Positions 1 through 5,298 of a stretch of DNA of 8,043 nucleotides are shown here, piece by piece. Numbering within the stretch: the stretch's first letter is position 1; each line of letters opens with the position of its first letter. The position numbers and the translations under genes are program-made. This stretch comes from Clostridia bacterium (GTDB lineage Bacteria > Bacillota_A > Clostridia > Oscillospirales > Acutalibacteraceae). The notes under the pieces are model-generated. The model had not been told where the DNA came from, searched no databases, and saw only the letters and a list, made by a program, of their open reading frames with translations. The stretch lies in assembly GCA_017441045.1 (NCBI GenBank), contig JAFSAK010000104.1:1-8043 (forward strand), given 5' to 3'.

Positions 1-9
1 AAAATTTTA

Positions 10-30
10 CCCCGAGGTTAAACCTCGGGG
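10..30 (-). terminator. Intrinsic terminator of the kinase/PqqD/peptidase unit
   Basis: A perfect 10-bp inverted repeat, CCCCGAGGTT (10-19) and AACCTCGGGG (21-30), lies six bases past the peptidase stop codon. On the minus strand it is followed by an A/T run (TAAAATTTT), on the plus strand by TTTTAG. It may therefore work in both directions and serve a convergent gene to the left, outside the window. The U-tract is not strong in either direction. Confidence 0.75.
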
Positions 31-36
31 TTTTAG

Positions 37-483
37 TTATACTTTGGATTTTAACATTTTTTTGATTAGTTGTCTTGCTTTGCGGCAGACAATCATAAAC
101 GGAAATCTCACCTTATTTAAAATACCGAACATTTTAAATTTCGCGCTCTCTTTTGGCATATATCTGCCCCTTCTGTAAACCGCGGTAAGAATTCCTACGA
201 TATCTTCTTCCCGTATATCCCTTTCGTAAAAGGAGTTATTATCTCCTCGGATAACAAAGCCCTCTTTTTCGATTTTCACTATTCGGTGAAGGATGAAATT
301 TTGGTTATCTCTGGTATAAAGAACGATATCTCCCTTTTCAAAGGGCGGTTTTGCTCGACTTATCTGCGCAATATCCCTATGTTCGCGAAGCAATGGCTCC
401 ATACTTGCGCCCTTGGTCAGCACCTCAACCTGCTCTTTGATTTTCAAGGCCTCTGCCGCATTCTGCAGATTTGCTCTTTCCAT
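37..483 (-). CDS. S24/S26-family serine peptidase (signal-peptidase-like)
   Basis: This 148-residue protein carries the signal peptidase I/SipW-type core. Residues 25-30 (GASMEP) hold the likely nucleophile Ser27. Residues 64-68 (ILHRI) hold His66 and residues 79-83 (RGDNN) hold Asp81, which together suggest the Ser-His-Asp arrangement of ER/SipW-type enzymes rather than the Ser-Lys dyad of ordinary bacterial LepB. Unlike a normal signal peptidase it shows no N-terminal membrane segment. The start is charged, and only the tail (about 118-135) is moderately hydrophobic and rich in Lys/Arg. The start codon overlaps the stop of the PqqD-like gene by one base (TGATG) and has AAAGGTG about 8 bases upstream, so the two are translationally coupled. 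Inferred role: cleaving a peptide or leader handled by the PqqD-like partner. The substrate is unknown. Confidence 0.8.
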   Translation of the reverse strand: MERANLQNAAEALKIKEQVEVLTKGASMEPLLREHRDIAQISRAKPPFEKGDIVLYTRDNQNFILHRIVKIEKEGFVIRGDNNSFYERDIREEDIVGILTAVYRRGRYMPKESAKFKMFGILNKVRFPFMIVCRKARQLIKKMLKSKV

Positions 484-743
484 CAGATTACACCTTTAGA
501 GGAAAGATATTCTAAAAACTCTTTAGTGCTTTCCCTCGCCTTTTCTTCGGTTACATCATACTCTTTAAGCAGCGCATTAACTATTTCTTCTTCGCTGATT
601 TCTTTTTTAAGAAGTTCAAAAATAAAGGCGCCCGTATCATTAAGTTTTATAAAACCGCCGAATTCATTTAACACTTTACCGACTGCAACGGCCACGGTTT
701 TACCCGCCACAAAATTAGTAACAAATTCATATTTAAGTTTCAT
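483..743 (-). CDS. PqqD-like peptide-recognition protein (RRE)
   Basis: This 86-residue protein fits the PqqD / RiPP recognition element family in length and pattern. An N-terminal beta-rich part (residues 1-33) leads into the hallmark LNDTGAFIFELL (34-45). A helical part follows, with EEEIVNALLKEYDV near 51-64 and a C-terminal helix ending in a Gly (KGVI). In PqqD and lasso B1 proteins this fold binds the leader of a ribosomal precursor peptide and presents it to a modifying enzyme. It starts 3 bases after the stop of the kinase-like gene, with GGGAG inside the last codons of that gene as ribosome binding site, and overlaps the peptidase gene by one base. The partner peptide is not visible in this window, so the ligand is unknown. 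Confidence 0.82.
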   Translation of the reverse strand: MKLKYEFVTNFVAGKTVAVAVGKVLNEFGGFIKLNDTGAFIFELLKKEISEEEIVNALLKEYDVTEEKARESTKEFLEYLSSKGVI

Positions 744-746
744 TTT

Positions 747-1451
747 TTATCTCCCGAAAATAGTTTTATAAGGAATTTCTGCCGCGTTTTTATCCATATT
801 GCAGGTTATTTTCCAAAACTCACAACACTCTGTAAGCCGATTCATAAGCATTAAAGTGTTAGCGGCGGATTGGGGGTTTTGCGGCATATAAATCTGCATA
901 AAAAGTAGGTCGCAAGCCGTTTCTTTATCCATTTTTTCGGCCCTGTTTTCCTCTCCTCTTTCGATAAAGCAGATATGTTTTAGTTTTGTTTTTTCCGTAT
1001 TTCCAAAACCTTCTTTCCCGCGCCACGGAGTGCCGTAAGCGATGGGAAGCGGCTCATCTTCAAAAAAGCGAATATAGGGTTTATCCCCGTTTATTACGAT
1101 TAATTTATCCCCTAAATAATTTTTCCAACGGGTAAGATGGGTAGTTTTACCCGTTCCGCTACGGGCGGCAAAGGCAATGCCTACGCCATCAATGTCCATT
1201 ACTGCGCTATGAAGCAAAAATCCGTTATAAAGGGGCAAAATTTCGGCAATTTTGCGATTGGCCGCGGCAGATTCTATGCTCCACGCCCTTGTTCCTTCCT
1301 CGGCCATTTCCCCTTCTTTTTGAATATCCTCATCGGATATATTTATCTTAATATCCGACTTTGCTTCCTCGCACAAAAAGTCGCGGCAGAGTTTTTTTAC
1401 ATATTCCGCATTTCCGCTAAAATCCATATATAAATCTGCGATTTTATACAT
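747..1451 (-). CDS. HPr-kinase-like P-loop protein
   Basis: This 234-residue protein resembles the C-terminal catalytic half of HPr kinase and the kinases of peptide clusters. It has LLHSAVMD (79-86), a Walker A loop RSGTGKTT (97-104) with Lys102, a Walker B-like VINGDKP (119-125) with Asp123, and GTPWRGKEG (140-148) after it. True HPr kinase/phosphorylase is about 310 residues with an N-terminal regulatory domain. That domain is absent here, so a role in carbon catabolite control is unlikely. Related short kinases sit in lasso peptide clusters and phosphorylate the peptide; whether this one does is inference from its two neighbours. First gene of the trio. ATG is preceded at 9 bases by AGGAAAGGAG (1461-1470) and by a near-consensus promoter. 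Confidence 0.75.
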   Translation of the reverse strand: MYKIADLYMDFSGNAEYVKKLCRDFLCEEAKSDIKINISDEDIQKEGEMAEEGTRAWSIESAAANRKIAEILPLYNGFLLHSAVMDIDGVGIAFAARSGTGKTTHLTRWKNYLGDKLIVINGDKPYIRFFEDEPLPIAYGTPWRGKEGFGNTEKTKLKHICFIERGEENRAEKMDKETACDLLFMQIYMPQNPQSAANTLMLMNRLTECCEFWKITCNMDKNAAEIPYKTIFGR

Positions 1452-1479
1452 TTTCTGCCGCTCCTTTCCTTTTTCTTAT

Positions 1480-1508
1480 ATAATAACCTATTATCCCCCA
1501 TAAGTCAA
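1480..1508 (-). promoter_or_regulatory. SigA-type promoter of the trio
   Basis: On the minus strand TTGACT (1503-1508), a 17-base spacer and TATTAT (1480-1485) give a near-consensus vegetative promoter. Transcription would begin near 1473, just upstream of the ribosome binding site at 1461-1470. Lying directly after the oadA terminator, it makes the trio an independent transcription unit. Confidence 0.75.
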
Positions 1509-1516
1509 AGCATTTT

Positions 1517-1547
1517 AAAAAAAGACACCATCTTGCGACGGTGTCTT
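1517..1547 (-). terminator. Intrinsic terminator after oadA
   Basis: On the minus strand an 11-bp stem (AAGACACCGTC with GATGGTGTCTT, one G-U pair) closes on a GCAA tetraloop and runs into a stretch of seven T (two of them in the stem). It begins 6 bases past the oadA stop and ends the decarboxylase operon. Confidence 0.92.
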
Positions 1548-1552
1548 ATATT

Positions 1553-2956
1553 TTACATAGAAATATCTTCTACGATAAGCTCGCGGACAGCGTTTTCGTC
1601 CTCTACCTTATCACGAACTGCAAAGAACTTCTCGGCTACCTGGGGGAAAAGAGCGTAACTTAATACGTCCTCACCTGTTTTACCGATATTCTTTTCCTTC
1701 ATTTCTACCGCGTACTTTTTGAGTTCGGGCTCGATTAAATCTGCGGGGCGGCAGGTGATAACCTCATCATCGCCGATGGCCTTTTTGCGAACATCCTCAT
1801 TTACGGGAGCGGGTAATGCGCCATATTCGCCACGAAGAAGGGCTTTTGATTCCTTGGGTACCATCTTATAGCGCTCGCCCGAAAGCACGTTCATAACCGC
1901 CTGAGTGCCGACAATCTGGCTTGTAGGAGTAACGAGGGGTGGGTATCCGAAATCTTCGCGAACCTTCGGAACTTCGGCCAATACATCATAATATTTATCT
2001 TCAGCTCCGGCCTGCTTAAGTTGGGAAATAAGGTTAGAAAGCATACCGCCCGGAACCTGATAAATAAGGGTTTTGGTATCAACGTTAAGCACCTTGGGGT
2101 CAAGAGTGCCTTCGGCCTTCATCTTATCGGCAACGGTACGGAAATGAGCGGCGGCCTCACTTAAATCGGTAAGGTCAAGACCGGTATCATACTCGGTGCC
2201 CTTAAGGGTTGCAACCAAAGATTCGGTAGAGGGGTTAGCCGTACCGTTAGCAAAGGGAGAACGGGCGCAGTCAACAATATCTACGCCTGCCTGAGTTGCC
2301 ATAAGGTAGGTCATATCGCCTGTACCCGTTGTGTTATGGGTATGAAGGTGAATGGGAACCTTAACGCTCTCTTTAAGTTTCTTGACAAGAGAATATGCAT
2401 CAAAGGGCAAAAGAAGGTTTGCCATATCCTTAATACAAATAACATCGGCGCCCATGTTTTCAAGGGTTTTTGCAAGGTTTACAAAATACTCCTCATTATG
2501 TACGGGGCTCTCTGTATAACTAATAGCGGTTTCGCAGATGCCGCCATATTCTTTACAACTCTTAACGGCCTGCTCTAAGTTGCGGGGGTCATTAAGGGCA
2601 TCGAAAATACGAACAACATCAATACCGTTTTCAATGGATTTTTTAACAAACATATCCACAACATCGTCGGAATAATGTTTATATCCGAGAAGATTCTGGC
2701 CGCGAAGAAGCATTTGAAGTTTGGTATTGGGCATATGCTTTTTGAGGGTGCGAAGGCGCTCCCAAGGGTCTTCATTCAAAAAGCGCATACAAGCATCAAA
2801 GGTAGCGCCGCCCCAGCATTCCAAGGACCAATAGCCGATTTTATCAAGCTTCTCGAGGGCAGGAATCATATCTTCAAGACGCATTCTCGTTGCCGCCTGA
2901 GACTGATGGGCATCACGAAGAATGGTATCTGTTATAAGCAAAGGTTTTTTATCCAT
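1553..2956 (-). CDS. oadA: Oxaloacetate decarboxylase alpha subunit (carboxyltransferase, no biotin domain)
   Basis: This 467-residue cytoplasmic carboxyltransferase moves the carboxyl group of oxaloacetate to biotin. It shows the OadA / pyruvate carboxylase B signature DTILRDAHQS (10-19), the CWGGATFD segment (47-54), IKDMANLL (175-182) with the active-site Lys176, and HLHTHNTTG (203-211) with metal-binding His205 and His207. ARSPFANGTANPSTE (231-245) and the C-terminal TPTSQIVGTQA (343-353) and LFPQVAEKFF (436-445) are also family marks. Full-length OadA is near 590 residues and ends in a biotin domain. That domain is missing here and is supplied by the separate carrier gene of the same operon. 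An AAAGGA-type ribosome binding site lies about 6-8 bases before ATG. It is the last gene of the operon, split from oadB by 164 bases of repeat. Pyruvate carboxylase subunit B is the main alternative; OadB and OadG next door favour the decarboxylase. Confidence 0.93.
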   Translation of the reverse strand: MDKKPLLITDTILRDAHQSQAATRMRLEDMIPALEKLDKIGYWSLECWGGATFDACMRFLNEDPWERLRTLKKHMPNTKLQMLLRGQNLLGYKHYSDDVVDMFVKKSIENGIDVVRIFDALNDPRNLEQAVKSCKEYGGICETAISYTESPVHNEEYFVNLAKTLENMGADVICIKDMANLLLPFDAYSLVKKLKESVKVPIHLHTHNTTGTGDMTYLMATQAGVDIVDCARSPFANGTANPSTESLVATLKGTEYDTGLDLTDLSEAAAHFRTVADKMKAEGTLDPKVLNVDTKTLIYQVPGGMLSNLISQLKQAGAEDKYYDVLAEVPKVREDFGYPPLVTPTSQIVGTQAVMNVLSGERYKMVPKESKALLRGEYGALPAPVNEDVRKKAIGDDEVITCRPADLIEPELKKYAVEMKEKNIGKTGEDVLSYALFPQVAEKFFAVRDKVEDENAVRELIVEDISM

Positions 2957-3000
2957 AACTTTTCCTTTCTGTGTTCATTAAAACACATTAAGTGTGTATA

Positions 3001-3118
3001 AAATCCCTCCACCGCAAGCGGTCCCCCTCCCTTTAAGCAAGGGAGGCGAGGGATGCAATAATTTACCATTTGGTTTGAAAGGGATTTGGTGTAGGGACGG
3101 GCGTCCCCGACCGTCCGT
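3001..3118. repeat. Structured intergenic repeat (REP/MITE-like) between oadB and oadA
   Basis: This block without an ORF folds strongly. An outer stem ATCCCTC (3003-3009) with GAGGGAT (3048-3054) encloses two hairpins: ACCGC/GCGGT (3011-3022) and CCTCCCTT/AAGGGAGG (3026-3046). A GC-rich end follows, where GGGACG (3094-3099) can pair with CGTCCC (3102-3107), or GGACGG (3095-3100) with CCGTCC (3111-3116). From memory, blocks of this style (CCCTCCCTT..AAGGGAGG and GTAGGGACGGGCGTCCCCGACC) recur between genes in gut Clostridia genomes; that could not be searched here. It ends just 2 bases before the oadB stop codon. There is no transposase, so it would be a non-autonomous element. Edges are approximate. 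Confidence 0.7.
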
Positions 3119-3120
3119 TA

Positions 3121-4326
3121 TTAACCAAACAAAGAGATGAGTACGCCGGCGGCAATAGCCGAGCCAATAACTCCCGCTACATTGGGGCCCATAGCGTGCA
3201 TAAGAAGGAAGTTGGAGGGATTTGCCTTCTGACCAACCGACTGAGATACACGGGCTGCCATAGGAACTGCAGAAACACCTGCGGAACCAATAAGGGGATT
3301 AATCTTATTCTTGGTAAAGATATTCATAATCTTGGCAAGAAGAACGCCGCCTGCAGTACCGATACCGAAAGCAACTATACCCATTCCCATAATCTTTAAG
3401 GTATCAAGGTTAAGGAATGCGCTTGCAGTTGCAGTTGCGCCAACGGAAATTCCAAGGAATATTGTAACAATATTCATAAGCTCGTTCTGAGCGGTCTTGC
3501 AAAGACGCTCTGCAACGCCCGATTCTTTCCAGAGGTTACCGAGCATAAGACAACCAACAAGAGCTGTTGCAGAAGGAACAAGAAGTGCTACGAAAATAGT
3601 AACGATTATGGGGAATATAATCTTCTCGGTTTTGGAAACCTGACGGAGAGGCTTCATAACGATTTCTCTTTCCTTCTTGGTTGTAAGCAGCTTCATAATG
3701 GGGGGCTGAATAACGGGCACCAAAGCCATATATGAATATGCGGCAACCGCGATAGGTCCTAAAAGGTTGGGGAAAAGTTTAGAAGTGGTATAAATAGCGG
3801 TGGGGCCATCTGCTCCGCCGATAATACCGATGGATGCGGCGGCTTCCTGGGGGAATCCAAGATAGAAGCAGCCGATAAAGGTAACGAATATACCAACCTG
3901 AGCGGCGGCGCCCAAAATTAAACTCTTAGGATTAGAGATAAGGGGACCGAAATCGGTCATAGCGCCTATACCTATAAATATAAGGCAGGGATAAAGGCAG
4001 GTTTTAACGCCTATGTAAAGAATATCAAGAAGTCCGCCTTCGGCCAAAATTACGCCGTAATCGTGGAAATGTTCGGAACCTTCGGTCATAAATTCGGTCC
4101 ACATTTCGCTATGATACATTTCTGCACCGGGGAGGTTGGTGAGAAGCATACCAAAAGCGATACCTATAAGCAAAAGGGGCTCAAACTGCTTTTTGATGGC
4201 AAGCCATAAAAGGAAAAGGGATATGCAAATCATTGCGAGCTGACCCCAGTTTTCGCTGAAGTTTCCGAAAAGCATATAAAAGCCGGTGCTTTTCAAAAAG
4301 TCAATAACTCTATCTAATATTTCCAT
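3121..4326 (-). CDS. oadB: Sodium-translocating decarboxylase beta subunit
   Basis: This 401-residue multi-pass membrane protein decarboxylates carboxybiotin and couples this to Na+ export. It carries [10 protein letters not shown] (170-179) with Asp173, [10 protein letters not shown] (195-204) with Tyr199, and [17 protein letters not shown] (343-359) with Asn343, Gly347, Ser352 and Arg359. These residues match, at a constant offset of 30, the Asp203, Tyr229, Asn373, Gly377, Ser382 and Arg389 known to matter in Klebsiella OadB, so the ion path appears intact. Hydrophobic segments run through the whole protein, and the N-terminus is a little shorter than in Klebsiella. ATG has AAGAGGTAA about 8 bases upstream, and the gene starts 13 bases after the biotin carrier. 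Beta subunits of methylmalonyl-CoA or glutaconyl-CoA decarboxylases look alike; the OadA-type alpha gene favours oxaloacetate. Confidence 0.95.
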   Translation of the reverse strand: MEILDRVIDFLKSTGFYMLFGNFSENWGQLAMICISLFLLWLAIKKQFEPLLLIGIAFGMLLTNLPGAEMYHSEMWTEFMTEGSEHFHDYGVILAEGGLLDILYIGVKTCLYPCLIFIGIGAMTDFGPLISNPKSLILGAAAQVGIFVTFIGCFYLGFPQEAAASIGIIGGADGPTAIYTTSKLFPNLLGPIAVAAYSYMALVPVIQPPIMKLLTTKKEREIVMKPLRQVSKTEKIIFPIIVTIFVALLVPSATALVGCLMLGNLWKESGVAERLCKTAQNELMNIVTIFLGISVGATATASAFLNLDTLKIMGMGIVAFGIGTAGGVLLAKIMNIFTKNKINPLIGSAGVSAVPMAARVSQSVGQKANPSNFLLMHAMGPNVAGVIGSAIAAGVLISLFG

Positions 4327-4339
4327 TTGCGGTTACCTC

Positions 4340-4708
4340 TTATGCGATTACACAAAGAACAGTGCCGCTTTCAACGGTAGCGCCCTTTTGAACGTTAACT
4401 GCTGAAACGGTACCGTCGCAAGGAGCAACGATTTCATTTTCCATCTTCATTGCTTCGAGAATAAGAAGAACGTCGCCCTTCTTAACTGCGGCGCCTGCCG
4501 AGACCTTAACGTCAAGAATATTTCCGGGCATAGGGCTTGTTACTGTTTCACCCTCGCCTGCGGGAGCGGCTACGGGAGCAGGTGCAGCTGCAGGAGCAGC
4601 TACGGGAGCAGGAGCGGCTGCGGGAGCAGCTTTAACCTCTGCGGCGTCAATAGCTTCAACTGTGATTTCATAAGCGGTACCGTTTACGGTTACTTTATAC
4701 TGTTTCAT
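4340..4708 (-). CDS. Biotin carrier protein of the decarboxylase
   Basis: This 122-residue carrier holds the biotin that shuttles CO2 between the alpha and beta subunits. A short N-terminal part (1-25, MKQYKVTVNG..) is followed by an Ala/Pro linker (about 27-51) and a biotinyl domain (53-122). The biotin site is EAMKMEN (85-91) with Lys88, 34 residues from the C-terminus as is usual. SPMPGNI (58-64) is the matching half of the lipoyl/biotinyl fold. It is the domain missing from the alpha subunit, encoded as its own gene, as in glutaconyl-CoA decarboxylase (GcdC) and some clostridial Oad systems. AGAGGT lies 8 bases before ATG. The gene lies 38 bases after oadG and 13 bases before oadB. Confidence 0.95.
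   Translation of the reverse strand: MKQYKVTVNGTAYEITVEAIDAAEVKAAPAAAPAPVAAPAAAPAPVAAPAGEGETVTSPMPGNILDVKVSAGAAVKKGDVLLILEAMKMENEIVAPCDGTVSAVNVQKGATVESGTVLCVIA
4559..4618 (-). repeat. 30-bp tandem repeat encoding the Ala/Pro linker
   Basis: Residues 31-40 and 41-50 of the biotin carrier are the same ten residues (AAPAPVAAPA). The two 30-bp units match at 26 of 30 bases by hand count, all differences being synonymous. This is a flexible swinging arm that probably grew by in-frame duplication. Confidence 0.85.
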
Positions 4709-4746
4709 AATATATACCTCTTTTTCATTAATTTTGAATTTTAATT

Positions 4747-5058
4747 TTACAGTTTTTTGAAGGAAACAACGCGAAGAGCGTTTACGTCCTTACCCATTTC
4801 TTCGGCGATTACTGCAGTTACTGCCGCAATAATTTCCTGACGGTTTTCAATAACCTGCGGCTTTGCAGGGGCATCCGCCTTTACCTCGGGGGCTTTTGCC
4901 TTCTTATTCACAAAGAATAGACTCATTATCTTGCAGATTATAATAATGCAGATAAGTCCCACAAATACGGTACCGATACCCATTACAACTACCAACCAGT
5001 TAGGTATGGTTTCGGGTTGAAGCTGGATTTTCGGCAACATTTCTAAAATTTTATCCAC
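4747..5058 (-). CDS. oadG: Decarboxylase gamma subunit (OadG family), GTG start
   Basis: This protein of about 103 residues has one membrane helix (roughly residues 20-45: WLVVVMGIGTVFVGLICIII), a charged Ala/Lys/Pro linker and a conserved tail (EIIAAVTAVIAEEMG..ALRVVSFKKL). That layout fits the OadG / methylmalonyl-CoA decarboxylase delta family, which anchors the alpha subunit and carrier to the beta subunit. The longer reading begins at TTG (5074-5076), but that codon overlaps GGGAGG (5069-5074), the only good ribosome binding site. GTG at 5056-5058, 10 bases downstream, is therefore the chosen start. It is the first gene of the operon, with 38 bases between its ATG-proximal neighbour and its stop. 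It lacks the Pro-rich, His-ending tail of Klebsiella OadG. Confidence 0.8.
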   Translation of the reverse strand: MDKILEMLPKIQLQPETIPNWLVVVMGIGTVFVGLICIIIICKIMSLFFVNKKAKAPEVKADAPAKPQVIENRQEIIAAVTAVIAEEMGKDVNALRVVSFKKL

Positions 5059-5100
5059 TTTCTTTGCACCTCCCAATGCAAAAATAATTTTAGACCCACA

Positions 5101-5120
5101 CTCTGTTTTTTAAAACAGAG
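5101..5120 (-). promoter_or_regulatory. Palindrome in the oadG leader (possible operator)
   Basis: CTCTGTTTT (5101-5109) and AAAACAGAG (5112-5120) form a perfect 9-bp inverted repeat with a 2-base centre, about 43 bases upstream of the oadG start. A TATAAT at 5123-5128 (minus strand) lies right before it, but without a good -35 box. If that box is used, the palindrome would cover the transcription start. If the stronger promoter at 5197-5225 is used, it would lie in the leader RNA. No run of T follows on the minus strand, so it is not an ordinary terminator. The binding protein is unknown. Confidence 0.5.
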
Positions 5121-5196
5121 CAATTATATTTTTACTCCGAAATTTACCCGTTTTTATGGCCAAACCTCAAAAGAATACCAAATTAGGTCATTTTAC

Positions 5197-5225
5197 AGTA
5201 TATCACACAATTTGGCAAATCTCAA
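5197..5225 (-). promoter_or_regulatory. Probable SigA-type promoter of the decarboxylase operon
   Basis: On the minus strand TTGAGA (5220-5225), a 17-base spacer and TATACT (5197-5202) make a good vegetative promoter. The start point would fall near 5190, giving a leader of about 130 bases before the oadG GTG. The -35 box lies inside the direct repeat copy at 5217-5245, and the A/T-rich upstream part of that copy could act as an UP element. Confidence 0.6.
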
Positions 5226-5245
5226 CCATTATTTTAGATAATAAG
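5217..5245. repeat. Left direct repeat bounding the methyltransferase segment
   Basis: Positions 5217-5230 (AAATCTCAACCATT) recur exactly at 6659-6672, in the same orientation. The next bases (ATTTTAGATAATAAG) match the other copy (TTTTTTACAGAATAAG) apart from a few changes and one extra base. The two copies enclose the methyltransferase gene with its promoter and terminator. Confidence 0.7.
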
Positions 5246-5246
5246 C

Positions 5247-5285
5247 AAAAAAAGATACCGCTGATTTTTTATTAAATCAGCGGTA
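5247..5285 (-). terminator. Intrinsic terminator of the methyltransferase gene
   Basis: TACCGCTGATTT (5256-5267) and AAATCAGCGGTA (5274-5285) form a perfect 12-bp stem with a 6-base loop. On the minus strand TC and a run of seven T (5247-5253) follow. It lies 13 bases past the methyltransferase stop and should shield the decarboxylase operon from read-through. Confidence 0.93.
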
Positions 5286-5298
5286 ATTGTATTTTTAA

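Noticed and set aside
286..771. 161-codon plus-strand ORF
   Set aside because: It lies antisense to the peptidase and PqqD-like genes, has no ribosome binding site and resembles no family.
1137..1433. 98-codon plus-strand ORF
   Set aside because: Antisense to the kinase-like gene, whose P-loop frame is clearly the real one.
1553..2956. OadA as a truncated pseudogene because it lacks the biotin domain
   Set aside because: The frame is intact with all catalytic motifs, and the missing domain is encoded as a separate gene in the same operon.
1891..3001. Several short ORFs on both strands within or across oadA (1891-2103, 2336-2578, 2575-2775, 2675-3001)
   Set aside because: All overlap the strongly conserved oadA reading frame and show no family signature.
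3001..3054. CRISPR-like or riboswitch reading of the hairpin block between oadB and oadA
   Set aside because: There are no regularly spaced repeat units, and no known riboswitch core was recognised; a dispersed intergenic repeat fits better.
3196..3399. 67-codon plus-strand ORF
   Set aside because: Antisense to the conserved C-terminal ion-path region of oadB.
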